Shown: piece by piece, positions 45,658 through 55,387 of the stretch
How positions within the stretch are numbered: position 1 is the first letter of the stretch
Layout of the letters: each line of letters begins with the position of its first letter
NCBI RefSeq assembly: GCF_001684965.1
Contig: NZ_MAYG01000001.1
Coordinates: 186,001 to 250,000, forward strand
Reading direction: 5' to 3'
DNA from: Chryseobacterium arthrosphaerae
GTDB lineage: Bacteria; Bacteroidota; Bacteroidia; Flavobacteriales; Weeksellaceae
DNA: 64,000 nt
Position numbers and translations under genes: made by a program
The notes under the pieces: model-generated
Told to the model about the DNA's origin: nothing
Seen by the model: the letters and a program-made list of their open reading frames with translations, nothing else
Databases searched by the model: none

Positions 45658-46002
45658 ATGGCGTATAGTATTGAACTCGCAGACCGGGTACGTGAATGGC
45701 TTTCAACCGTAGATCATATTGAAGTTGAAGAGAAAAAAATGTTCAGCGGACTGGCATTTCTGGTGAACGGGAAAATGTGCATCAATATCAGTCATGAAAA
45801 TCTGATGTGCCGGTATAACCCAGAACTGGAAGAAGAGGTTTCTGCAAAAACCGGTTTCCTTCCCATGATTATGAGAGGGAAGCAGCTCAAAGGTTACTGC
45901 TATGTAGAACCGGCAGGTTACCGGAATCCCTCTGATTTCGGGTACTGGATGAAAATCTGCCTTGAATACAATAAAATAGCGAAGGCTTCGGGGAAGAAGT
46001 GA
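45658..46002 (+). CDS. TfoX/Sxy N-terminal-domain protein
   Basis: 114 residues: MAYSIELADRVREWLSTVDH, then EEKKMFSGLAFLVNGKMCINI (the KxMFGG-like core), LMCRYNPELEEEV and MIMRGKQLKGYCYVEP. This is the TfoX N-terminal domain (PF04993). In gammaproteobacteria TfoX controls competence. Stand-alone domains in Bacteroidota have no proven role. It stands alone on the plus strand, next to the minus-strand RNA-repair genes but not in their operon. Confidence 0.87.
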   Translation: MAYSIELADRVREWLSTVDHIEVEEKKMFSGLAFLVNGKMCINISHENLMCRYNPELEEEVSAKTGFLPMIMRGKQLKGYCYVEPAGYRNPSDFGYWMKICLEYNKIAKASGKK

Positions 46003-46123
46003 GTTTGAGGGTGATCAGGTGTGAGGGTGAGAGAGTTTGAGCGTCATAGAGTGGAAGCGTTTAATTGAGTTATTCGGTTTCGGACAAGTCTTAAGTTCTA
46101 TTGGTATCTTCTCCCTTCTGTAT

Positions 46124-47182
46124 TTACTTATACAGTTTTTCTCTGATTGCTATCAAAATTCCCGTTGTCCTTTCAAGATCAGGGTAGGCGGGAAGATTTG
46201 AGACGGAATGATAATATTCAATGGATGTAATCAGGTTTTCCGCTTTCTGCATCACATTTTCATAGGATTGATTTCCGGCTTTGATATCTAAAAGCTCATC
46301 ACGGTTGTCAACCTGAATCTTCAGCGACTGATGTTTAAAAATCTGTTCACAGGATTGCAGCAGCCGGATGGTGTGCATCATATTTTTGCTGTCGTAGTTC
46401 TGCCCATGGTCCTGATTGACATTGTAGCGGTCTTCATTACGTTCTGATACCCATTTCCAGTATTCCCTGTATTCTTTACAGTAAACAGAATAGGCATCCA
46501 GATTGCAGAATAGGTACGCAGCAGGCTTTTCTTCTTTCGGAACGGATGATAAGGAAACCTGATTGGCTTCTTCGTGTTGAATGACTCCTTTGTATCCTGG
46601 TCTTCCGGATTCATCATAAAATAAAGCAAACATTCCCTTGGTGTGATCAATATTCACCAAACCGCATTTTTCCTGAATTTTTTCATGGTCTGACAGCCAT
46701 TTTTTCAACGGAACAGAACCCTGACCTTCCAGGATAAAACAGAAATCAATAATTGATTTTCTCTCTTTTTCTACGGGATTTACTATTTTTTTATTGAGCC
46801 CTTTTGCTTTTTTGATTTGTGAAACAGCATATCCGCCAAAAGTATCCTTGCATAGTTTAGACAGAAAGTCTTCAGGTTTCAGCAGGTTCATCAACGGATC
46901 TTTGTGGAGGATACAGTGTTCCGGGCTGGCCAGAATTTCCAGGATATTGGGATTGTTTTTCTGCAGCAGTTCTACAAATCTCCCGATCTCATAATAGGTA
47001 ATGTCATTCGTTTCATCAGAGATCTGCGGAATATAGTTCAGCCCAAAGAAATCTTCTTTCGGCAGGTAAAATACACCCCGGATATCTGTATCTGAGTTTT
47101 CCGTAGCCAGCCCGAAGGCTCTGCTTCCGGAGATGGCTTCAAAGAGGACGAGGTTTTTGTTTTTGAGGTCTTTAATTGTCAT
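46124..47182 (-). CDS. RlaP-type nucleotidyltransferase 1 (RNA-repair polymerase-beta family)
   Basis: 352 residues from ATG 47182 (MTIKDLKNKNLVLFEAISGS); the longer frame overlaps the previous gene. The nucleotidyltransferase core is GSRAFGLATENSDTDIRGVF: the G-S pair and the D-x-D metal ligands of the polymerase-beta fold. A helical C-terminal part follows (about 100-352). This is the COG3541/PF10127 family, called RlaP for its link with RNA ligases, and thought to add nucleotides to damaged RNA ends. It is the last gene of the Ro60 unit and is related to the shorter RlaP at 52579-53340. Exact chemistry is unproven. Confidence 0.87.
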   Translation of the reverse strand: MTIKDLKNKNLVLFEAISGSRAFGLATENSDTDIRGVFYLPKEDFFGLNYIPQISDETNDITYYEIGRFVELLQKNNPNILEILASPEHCILHKDPLMNLLKPEDFLSKLCKDTFGGYAVSQIKKAKGLNKKIVNPVEKERKSIIDFCFILEGQGSVPLKKWLSDHEKIQEKCGLVNIDHTKGMFALFYDESGRPGYKGVIQHEEANQVSLSSVPKEEKPAAYLFCNLDAYSVYCKEYREYWKWVSERNEDRYNVNQDHGQNYDSKNMMHTIRLLQSCEQIFKHQSLKIQVDNRDELLDIKAGNQSYENVMQKAENLITSIEYYHSVSNLPAYPDLERTTGILIAIREKLYK

Positions 47183-47190
47183 GATCTGTA

Positions 47191-47910
47191 TTATCGGTCT
47201 GCAAAATAAGGTGAAAAATCTATACCCTGCACACATCCGGGAACCGGAAGTACATTATCGCCGTTCATGGTCACTTCATATTCATCACAGCCGAGTTGGG
47301 AAACCTTTTGGTACCAGCTTTTCTGGTATTCTTTTCTCATATCTTCCAGTTTGATAAGGCAATGAAGTCCGCCATTGGTTTTCACTAAGGTAAGACAGTC
47401 AGTATTGAGACAATCTTCCATATCTTTTTTGAATTTGCTGATAGCGATCGAGTGGTTTTCCGTTTTAAAATCAATGTCAAGATCGAAGAACAGTTTCCTT
47501 GAGGTAGTGGTCTGGATAATATTCAAAGCTGAGGTATGCGGATTGATGGCATTGTCATTTCTGATCAGTTTATCTGCAATTTCTCTCATCAGCAGTAAAG
47601 AAGCTTTATGCAGATCCCTTGGGTTGGGAGTAATATAAAGAGCCAGGTTGTCCTGGGAAATATCAAGACCTCCGGATTCATAACGTCCGAGAGGCAATTC
47701 AAGCTGACTGATCTTATGGAACAGCCTTTCTTTTGTTGTGGTGAAGCGTTTGAGCTGTGATTTATCAGACTTCAGCCCGGTTTCCGGATTGTATTTTTTT
47801 CTTGCTAAAAGCTGTACATAGTACTGTTCATGGGGCAGCAGATCCGGAAGCCAATTGATGAACTCTTTCAGTCTTTCTTCGTTATGTATAATTTTGTAGT
47901 TCATGGTCAT
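47191..47910 (-). CDS. possible primase-polymerase-like protein of the Ro60 unit
   Basis: 239 residues from ATG 47910 (47904 also possible). Two blocks recall archaeo-eukaryotic primase-type polymerases: KLFFDLDIDFK (a D-x-D metal site at about 140-146) and LVKTNGGLHCLIK (an s-x-H type motif at about 175-185), with a later Asp in QGIDFSPYF. The N-terminal half is helical and basic (LARKKYNPETGLKSDKSQLK). The order and spacing fit a minimal AEP core, but this is pattern reading and not a family match. It lies between a WG-repeat gene and RlaP 1 (8 nt gap), so a nucleotide-adding role in RNA repair is a testable guess. Confidence 0.6.
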   Translation of the reverse strand: MTMNYKIIHNEERLKEFINWLPDLLPHEQYYVQLLARKKYNPETGLKSDKSQLKRFTTTKERLFHKISQLELPLGRYESGGLDISQDNLALYITPNPRDLHKASLLLMREIADKLIRNDNAINPHTSALNIIQTTTSRKLFFDLDIDFKTENHSIAISKFKKDMEDCLNTDCLTLVKTNGGLHCLIKLEDMRKEYQKSWYQKVSQLGCDEYEVTMNGDNVLPVPGCVQGIDFSPYFADR

Positions 47911-47990
47911 TTTCAGTGCTGTAATTTAATAATTTTCCTGATTCATTTTAAAAGATAATATTTCCGAAAAGTCTGCAATAGAATACATTT

Positions 47991-48890
47991 TCAGATAATT
48001 TCCAGAACAGCTCCATTAAGATCCAATATATATTCCTTTCCGTTTTTCTTTCCCTTTATTTTTCCGTTTCCCATATGATGGCTCCATTCATACTCACATG
48101 GAATGACCGGTTTTCCATCCACATCAGTGGCTCCCCAAAGACCATTCATCATCACCATAACCCTGTTTTCAGACATTCCGGTATGGTCGATATGATCATA
48201 AATATAACCGGTGAGGAAAGTAATACTCCCATTTTGATGCTTTACCAGAGCCTGAAGTTCATTTTTTATAAAAACATAATATTCGTAACCGGGCTTTGTA
48301 TCAACGATAAAACTTTCTTCAATGCCATCCAGTTCCGGGGGAATGATAAATTTCCCCGATTTTACATCATAAATACCGATTTTTTGATTTTGAGTGCATT
48401 CAAATAGCTGATCATAGCCGAAGGTCTCAATATGGTCCATTTCCAGAGGGAGGATTACCTGTTCATTCAGTGTAATGATCCCGTATTTCCCTTTTTTCTG
48501 CACAATGGCGTAGTGATGGGGATGCTGAATGTAAAGTTTTTCATATTCCATGGGAAGAACCAGTGCTCCTTTCTCATTGATAACGCCCTCATAAGCGTTC
48601 TCGTCTGTAAACCGGGTGATGTAGGCTAATCCGTTCCAGAAATTGGTGGCATGTTCGTATTGAAAAGGGATGACCACTTCATTTTTAAGATTCAGGTAAC
48701 CATAGAAACCATCAGCATTTTCTGCCGTCAGAAGCTGGCTTCTTTCAAGATCAGCATCAAGATAATGGTAGATCAGGGGAATGTCTAAATTCCTGGTAGT
48801 CTTGTTGTAAAGTCCGTATTTTTCATTTTCCCTGTCATGGGCTATGGCAAATTCTTCATTCAGGTGTCTGAATTTCAGCTTTTTTTTCAT
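47991..48890 (-). CDS. WG-repeat protein of the Ro60 unit
   Basis: 299 residues from ATG 48890 (the open frame runs further but overlaps the TROVE gene). It is built from about six WG/KWG-type repeats of 40-50 residues: YGLYNKTTRNLDIPLIY, YGYLNLKNEVVIPFQYEHA, YEGVINEKGALVLPMEYEKL, YGIITLNEQVILPLEMDHI, and WGATDVDGKPVIPCEYEW. WG repeats likely form a beta-structured binding platform. No signal peptide is present, so it should be cytoplasmic. It lies 43 nt after the TROVE gene. It could bind the Ro-RNA particle or another repair protein, which is inference. Confidence 0.85.
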   Translation of the reverse strand: MKKKLKFRHLNEEFAIAHDRENEKYGLYNKTTRNLDIPLIYHYLDADLERSQLLTAENADGFYGYLNLKNEVVIPFQYEHATNFWNGLAYITRFTDENAYEGVINEKGALVLPMEYEKLYIQHPHHYAIVQKKGKYGIITLNEQVILPLEMDHIETFGYDQLFECTQNQKIGIYDVKSGKFIIPPELDGIEESFIVDTKPGYEYYVFIKNELQALVKHQNGSITFLTGYIYDHIDHTGMSENRVMVMMNGLWGATDVDGKPVIPCEYEWSHHMGNGKIKGKKNGKEYILDLNGAVLEII

Positions 48891-48933
48891 GGTTTTATTT
48901 TTATCCGGTCGTAAGAAAAAACTCTGGAAAACA

Positions 48934-50310
48934 TTAGCTTTCCAGAGCTTTAATATAATGAAATACTTTATCACTCCATCCATTGATTTCTGCAGTCCAG
49001 TTTCCGGTTTTTATACCGTGGGTATGGGTTGAAATATCAATGATATAAGACGTTTTATAAGGTGATGTATCCGGTTTTTTATCTGATCCGTAATGAGCAT
49101 CTATATCCTGGCTGTCGGAGATAACAACTAATCGATCAGCATCTTTGGCGTAGCCTTTTTCTTTCAGCCATTCACACAGCTGGTAAGTGAAGATCCCTCC
49201 ATGGCCTACTTCTGCATTGATCGACTGATAATTATTAAACAATCCAAGACCTTTACCATTGCTCCAGATCATATGTTTTCCCGTTCTTTGGTAATCGTCT
49301 CCTGCAGTAAATACCAGGATCAGGTCTTCAAAAATATAGGAACCTGCGGCTGCCATGGCAAAGGCAAGATCCATCCTTGAAAATTTGGACTGGGAAGAAG
49401 TAATCTGCCCCATACTTCCTGATACGTCAATGGCTAAAATAGTAGTTCCTTTGATCTTCTCTCCGGAAAAACACTTTTCCATCGCCTGGTCAATATCAGC
49501 TGTAAATTCTACCGCATTTCTTTGAGCAGCAAGGAAATTCAGAGGAGTAAGCCATGAACTGCTGACCTGTGAGATGGCAGTCCTGATATCCGCTCTTGAT
49601 AAGCCGGCTTCAGTCATATTTCTAAGGTTTCTCAGAATAGCCATAGAACCTAAACTCTTTTCAGAGATCATTCTTTCAAAGGTTTCCTTTTTATCGGCAC
49701 CTTGAGAAAGAGCTGTTTCCCATGTATTGGCAGGCTGAAGGGTATCCTCAACAAGCGATTTCAATGCATACTCATTTTTAGCGGTTGGTTTCGGATGTAC
49801 CAGATTCACAACGTCTATCAAAGACAGCGTCATATTGCTTTTTCTGTATTTGGAAATCTGATATTCATCGTATTGATCAAAAGCTTTGGCCAGTCCTTTT
49901 TTGATTGGCTTAGCCATTTTATAAGAACCATTTCTCACTTTCAGCATCTGTAGCAGATCAATAGTCATATCCGGCCTGTTGGCAACTTTTGCCAGGGCAT
50001 CCTTTACGGAAACTCCGTGAATTTCATTGGCAAGGATAAGCAGCCACAATGGAGTATGTCTCAGTTTTTGCTTAAAACGGCATTCCATAGCCAGCTCAAT
50101 GATCTTTTCACCATCTACTTTATGGCACAGATCTTCAATCTGCTTCATGATTGTATCTGCAGACTGGTAATAATCGGATTCAAAAAGAAGATTGGCCAGT
50201 GTCACCCTTCTCAGTAATTCATAATCTGAATATTTTCCGGCTGTATCTGTCAATGTTCCGGCGATGATACCGGAGTCGAACCCAGTTTTTTTTGTGTTAA
50301 ATTTTGACAT
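48934..50310 (-). CDS. rsr: TROVE-domain protein, Ro60/Rsr orthologue
   Basis: 458 residues. The HEAT-like TROVE ring occupies about 1-280 (YELLRRVTLANLLFESDYY, CRFKQKLRHTPLWLLILAN, SMAILRNLRNMTEAGLSR, SSSWLTPLNFLAAQRN). A von Willebrand A domain follows with the MIDAS motif AIDVSGSMGQ near residue 300 and later ILVFTAG and VVISDSQD. Ro60 rings bind misfolded RNAs through the central hole and Y RNA on the outside, and in Deinococcus Rsr tethers PNPase via Y RNA. Here a tRNA-like RNA gene lies directly upstream in the same unit, with a terminator-like hairpin 29 nt before the start. WG, AEP-like and RlaP genes follow. Confidence 0.93.
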   Translation of the reverse strand: MSKFNTKKTGFDSGIIAGTLTDTAGKYSDYELLRRVTLANLLFESDYYQSADTIMKQIEDLCHKVDGEKIIELAMECRFKQKLRHTPLWLLILANEIHGVSVKDALAKVANRPDMTIDLLQMLKVRNGSYKMAKPIKKGLAKAFDQYDEYQISKYRKSNMTLSLIDVVNLVHPKPTAKNEYALKSLVEDTLQPANTWETALSQGADKKETFERMISEKSLGSMAILRNLRNMTEAGLSRADIRTAISQVSSSWLTPLNFLAAQRNAVEFTADIDQAMEKCFSGEKIKGTTILAIDVSGSMGQITSSQSKFSRMDLAFAMAAAGSYIFEDLILVFTAGDDYQRTGKHMIWSNGKGLGLFNNYQSINAEVGHGGIFTYQLCEWLKEKGYAKDADRLVVISDSQDIDAHYGSDKKPDTSPYKTSYIIDISTHTHGIKTGNWTAEINGWSDKVFHYIKALES

Positions 50311-50332
50311 AACCCTTAGTTTTTTGTATTAA

Positions 50333-50556
50333 TAAAAAGAAGTGGTTAAAACCGATTAAGGTGTGGTTTTGCATGTAAAGTACGAAGTAACCTTAATCTC
50401 ACACCACTTCATCTGAAAGACTGGCCGGACTCGAACCGGCGACCTACGGCGTGGAATGCGAAGTAACTCTATCATCACACCTGCCATAGCAGATTAAAAC
50501 CTAATAAAGTGTTTTTACGTTGCTCTATCCATCTGAGCTACAGTCTCTCTTATTTG
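50333..50556 (-). ncRNA. Y RNA-like RNA 1 (YrlA type, tRNA-mimicking)
   Basis: On the minus strand, 50546-50418 has tRNA ends without a tRNA middle. 5' acceptor AGACTG pairs with 3' CAGTCT. The D-arm is GCTCAGATGGATAGAGC and the T-arm GCCGG-TTCGAGT-CCGGC. Between them lie about 75 nt in place of the 17-nt anticodon arm, with the inner hairpin CTGCTATGGCAG. A long hairpin (50410-50339: GAAGTGGT / ACCACTTC outside, GATTAAGGT / ACCTTAATC inside) and a U run end the transcript. The operator-promoter 50563-50598 stands just upstream and the Ro60 gene just downstream. Bacterial Y RNAs are known to mimic tRNAs and to neighbour rsr. Ends are estimated. Confidence 0.8.
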
Positions 50557-50562
50557 ATAATG

Positions 50563-50598
50563 CAAAGTAAGTGGATTTTTACGCAATGTATTTGCGTA
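50563..50598 (-). promoter_or_regulatory. shared RNA-repair operator and promoter, site A (Y RNA 1 and Ro60 unit)
   Basis: Forward coordinates: palindrome TACGCAA-TGTAT-TTGCGTA at 50580-50598, 9 nt, then on the minus strand TTACTTTGCA (box at 50563-50570). Identical layout to sites B, C and D. Expected transcript start near 50556, ten nt before the tRNA-like fold. Confidence 0.78.
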
Positions 50599-50619
50599 GT
50601 AATATTTTATTTAAAAAAA

Positions 50620-51402
50620 TTATTTTTCTGCATCATTTTTCAATGAATCTTTAAGGATACGGTCTATAAATTCCCTGTAATCTTCCCTGATGGATAATTC
50701 TTCTTCTATATGCAGAACTTTTCTTCTGGAATCAGTATTTTCCTCAGTTAACGGATTGTAGACTGTTTTACTGATCTCTCTGATATATACTCCAACCCCT
50801 CTTTTTTGCCAAAGCGGGATATGATTATAATTGATTCCGTACTGAAAAAGAAGTTCATTTTTATCAGCCATAGACATCTTTTCAATTTTTTCAGTGGCTT
50901 GTTTAGCATTGAAACCATGAGCTCTTAAGGTCCAGTAACAATAGGCTGAAAGAGAGTTTCTGTGTGAATCTTCCTGGCGCCAGCAGAAATAATCCAAGAT
51001 CATATTCCGGTTCGGAACAGCAATGACCCTGCAGTCAAAAACACAGATTTCCTGAAACTGAAGCGTGAAAAAGGCACTAGCTTCTCCTGCCAGTACAGAA
51101 TTAATTTTCCGTATTTTCCTGCTGAATGTATTATCATCCTTATGAATCAGCAGTGAAATCTCGTCACTTTGCGTGTAGCCGTACAGAATCCTGAATCCTG
51201 AATTGAAAAGATGCTTTACGGTAGCCGTCATCACCTCATTAAATTTCCGGTCAAAAGGTTTTTCCAGAGAAAGTTTTTCTTTGGTCAGTCTGGTGAAACC
51301 TTTTCCGTCCAGTCTTACGATAATGAAATTTTCCGGGAGGATGTACTGTTCAGAAAGCTTTTCATTTTTGCGCATTAAATTCTCCATCTCTTCAAATTTC
51401 AT
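50620..51402 (-). CDS. Thg1-like 3'-5' nucleotidyltransferase (tRNA-His guanylyltransferase family)
   Basis: 260 residues from ATG 51402 (MKFEEMENLMRKNEKLSEQY); ATG 51408 is an alternative. The family core is clear: ENFIIVRLDGKGFTRLTKEK (metal Asp at about residue 32), FNEVMTATVKHLF, ILYGYTQSDEISLLIH (second metal Asp-Glu), DYFCWRQEDSHRNSLSAYCYW. Thg1-like proteins add nucleotides to the 5' end of RNA and can repair 5'-truncated tRNAs. True Thg1 is mainly eukaryotic, and bacterial copies are usually repair-type (TLP). It is the last gene of unit B and overlaps the kinase gene by 11 nt. Its presence with RtcB and RlaP supports an RNA repair role. Confidence 0.9.
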   Translation of the reverse strand: MKFEEMENLMRKNEKLSEQYILPENFIIVRLDGKGFTRLTKEKLSLEKPFDRKFNEVMTATVKHLFNSGFRILYGYTQSDEISLLIHKDDNTFSRKIRKINSVLAGEASAFFTLQFQEICVFDCRVIAVPNRNMILDYFCWRQEDSHRNSLSAYCYWTLRAHGFNAKQATEKIEKMSMADKNELLFQYGINYNHIPLWQKRGVGVYIREISKTVYNPLTEENTDSRRKVLHIEEELSIREDYREFIDRILKDSLKNDAEK

Positions 51403-51826
51403 AATCACTGATTTTAAACTGGTTATTAATAATTTTTACTTTTACTATCTGATCAAAACCTTCTTCCAATGAAGGAAGTTCCAGCTCTTTATACTTTGCT
51501 TTTATTCCTGTTTCATTAATAGAGTCTTTTCGGTTTTTATTTCTTTCAAGGCAATCTCTGATATCGGATTCAAAAAAATAACCTACAATGCTGTATTTGT
51601 TCTGAATGGCAAGCTGAATATATTTTCTCCTGTTTTCCCTTGAGACATTTGTGTTGTCAATTACCATTTTAGACTGGGTATCAAAGCAGTATTGAAGCAG
51701 TTTGCCTTCTTTATTTCTGGTATTGAGGAGGTCCATGCTTATTCTGATGTGGGAATTGAAAAAAAGTTCTTTGTATAAAGAACTTTTTCCGCTGGCAGGA
51801 ATTCCTGTAAATATGATCATTTCCAT
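51392..51826 (-). CDS. P-loop kinase, polynucleotide-kinase-like
   Basis: 144 residues, a minimal P-loop kinase: Walker A FTGIPASGKSSLYKEL with GIPASGKS at residues 8-15, then RISMDLLN (Asp likely the base), MVIDNTNVSRENRRKYIQLA and GYFFESDIRDCLERNKNR (lid arginines). This is the AAA_33 / T4 Pnk kinase-like group that phosphorylates 5'-hydroxyl RNA or DNA ends. The operon context (RlaP, ATP-grasp, Thg1-like) favours 5'-OH RNA ends as produced by toxin ribonucleases. There is a 4-nt gap after the ATP-grasp gene and an overlap with the Thg1 gene. Substrate is inferred. Confidence 0.85.
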   Translation of the reverse strand: MEMIIFTGIPASGKSSLYKELFFNSHIRISMDLLNTRNKEGKLLQYCFDTQSKMVIDNTNVSRENRRKYIQLAIQNKYSIVGYFFESDIRDCLERNKNRKDSINETGIKAKYKELELPSLEEGFDQIVKVKIINNQFKISDYEI

Positions 51827-51830
51827 GTTT

Positions 51831-52562
51831 CTAATTTTTAATACAGCTTTTCACAATCACCTCCAGGGCCTTTTCTGCATCACAGGCATACAATCCGGAG
51901 CACCATGCAGGATTAGCTTCAATCAATGCCCAGCCTTTTCCTTTGATGATCCCGAAGTCGAGAACAATGGCGTCCGGAAGGGTAGGAGCATATGTTTGGA
52001 TGAATGCATCAAAAAAAGAAAACATATCCTGCTGTTCTGTTTCAGACAACGGGTTCATATCAAAAGCATTGTTTCGCCAGTAAGAGGAATAGGTCTTAAT
52101 TTCATGATGAAGAACGAAACATCTTACTTCAAGTTCCCACTCTACCACTTCTGAGGTGAAGACCGTGATTTCCTGGTCCAGCGTATCAAAACCTTTGATA
52201 TCCGTTACCTTTTCAAAAACCCCGGCTTTAAAACTTTTAAAGTCAGAACATTTGATGAATATATTTTCCTGATTGGTAAAGTCTTTAAGCTGGCCATAAG
52301 AAATTCTACGCTTTGTAAAATCTTCGGCAATATGCGCTAACCAGTTATCTGCAGGTTTTAGCAGGGTTAAATTGCATTGGTCAGCAACAATTTCTGCATA
52401 GATATCCTCACCATACACGGCAATCACATCTGCACGGAATTCTTCAGGAACATTCCATTTGGCATTGAAACGGCTCAGTTCATAGGAAGAACTGAGAGAC
52501 GCTTTTTTCAGATTGTTACTGTCTTCCGTATACATGGGTGACAGGGCGATTATATTTTTCAT
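51831..52562 (-). CDS. R2K-type ATP-grasp protein
   Basis: 243 residues matching the R2K clade of ATP-grasp proteins (PF14243 type): IFIKCSDFKSFKAGVF (Lys that binds nucleotide), EWELEVRCFVLHHEIKTYSSYWR (the R-x-F block), DAIVLDFGIIKGKGWALIEANPAWCSG (Asp and Glu-x-Asn metal ligands). Such enzymes form amide or ester bonds using ATP. R2K members occur with RNA-repair and toxin genes, and have been proposed to modify or ligate peptides or RNA ends, without proof. It lies between RlaP 2 (16 nt) and the kinase gene (4 nt) in unit B. Confidence 0.82.
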   Translation of the reverse strand: MKNIIALSPMYTEDSNNLKKASLSSSYELSRFNAKWNVPEEFRADVIAVYGEDIYAEIVADQCNLTLLKPADNWLAHIAEDFTKRRISYGQLKDFTNQENIFIKCSDFKSFKAGVFEKVTDIKGFDTLDQEITVFTSEVVEWELEVRCFVLHHEIKTYSSYWRNNAFDMNPLSETEQQDMFSFFDAFIQTYAPTLPDAIVLDFGIIKGKGWALIEANPAWCSGLYACDAEKALEVIVKSCIKN

Positions 52563-52578
52563 AGTTAGTTTTTAATTT

Positions 52579-53421
<843 letters not shown>

Positions 53422-53428
53422 TTATAAT

Positions 53429-53456
53429 AATGAGTAATGAGTAATGAGTAATGAGT
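53429..53456. repeat. four tandem 7-nt units (AATGAGT)
   Basis: Perfect heptamer repeat in the gap between the divergent unit B and cobT. No function is seen. Copy number is likely to vary between strains. Confidence 0.75.
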
Positions 53457-53581
53457 TTCGGGGAGTAAAGTCATTTATTTCTCCGTCTTTTATCTCTTAT
53501 CACAATTTTTCCATCATAAATCCACAAACTCATTCTCCGGAATACCCTCTATTTCACTAATATTGCACTTTCACTATTTAA

Positions 53582-54604
<1,023 letters not shown>

Positions 54605-55387
54605 ATGAAAGCCATAAAGAACGAACTGATCTATTTTGTAACGGCACTGATGTTTTTCACAAGAATTCCGGTTCCGTTTACTGTGCCTTATTCCAGTGAT
54701 ATTATGAACCGTTCGCAGAAGTATTTTGCATGGGTCGGATTGCTGGTCGGGCTGATTAATGCCGTTGTTTTATATCTGGCCACTCAGCTTTTTAATCCCG
54801 AAATAGGAATTGTTCTCATGATGATTTCCAGTGTTCTGCTTACGGGAGCTTTTCACGAAGACGGTTTTACAGATATGTGTGACAGTTTCGGAGGAGGATA
54901 CGGAAAAGAGAAAATTCTTACGATCATGAAAGACAGCAGGGTGGGAGCTTATGGGACCATCGGCATTATTCTGCTGTTTGCCTTGAAGTTCTTCAGTATT
55001 CAGGCTTTGGAAAAGATTGACAGCTGGAAAATACTGGCAGTTGTCATTTTAGCTCATACCGTAAGCCGGTTTATTTCCGGAACCATGATCTATACCCATC
55101 AGTATGTGACAGATATTGATGCCAGCAAATCTAAACCTTTGGCGAATAAACCATTGGATAGGATGGCATTACTGGTAGGATTGATCAGTGTCTTAATTGC
55201 TTTTGCCCTGATTCCGGACTGGCGGCTGATCTTTGCTTTTGCCCTGGCTTATTTAGGGAAGCTTTATATGGGGTGGTATTTTAAAAAACATATCGGTGGC
55301 TATACCGGAGATTGCCTAGGCGCTGTACAGCAGGTGTGTGAAGTTTTATTTTATCTGGGAACAATCATTGTATGGAAATTCATCTGA
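54605..55387 (+). CDS. cobS: adenosylcobinamide-GDP ribazoletransferase (cobalamin synthase)
   Basis: 260 residues, polytopic inner membrane enzyme that joins adenosylcobinamide-GDP with alpha-ribazole. Landmarks: FFTRIPVPFTVPYSSDIMNR, the motif GAFHEDGFTDMCDSFGGGYG with essential Asp residues, IMKDSRVGAYGTIGI, and C-terminal GGYTGDCLGAVQQVCE. Five to six transmembrane helices are predicted. It begins one base after the cobT stop and overlaps cobC by 16 nt. Confidence 0.95.
   Translation: MKAIKNELIYFVTALMFFTRIPVPFTVPYSSDIMNRSQKYFAWVGLLVGLINAVVLYLATQLFNPEIGIVLMMISSVLLTGAFHEDGFTDMCDSFGGGYGKEKILTIMKDSRVGAYGTIGIILLFALKFFSIQALEKIDSWKILAVVILAHTVSRFISGTMIYTHQYVTDIDASKSKPLANKPLDRMALLVGLISVLIAFALIPDWRLIFAFALAYLGKLYMGWYFKKHIGGYTGDCLGAVQQVCEVLFYLGTIIVWKFI

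Noticed and set aside
50418..50546. tRNA gene with a group I or other intron
   Set aside because: The insert is far too short for a group I intron, replaces the anticodon arm completely so that no anticodon loop can be restored, and the RNA lies beside the Ro60 gene. A Y RNA explains it better.
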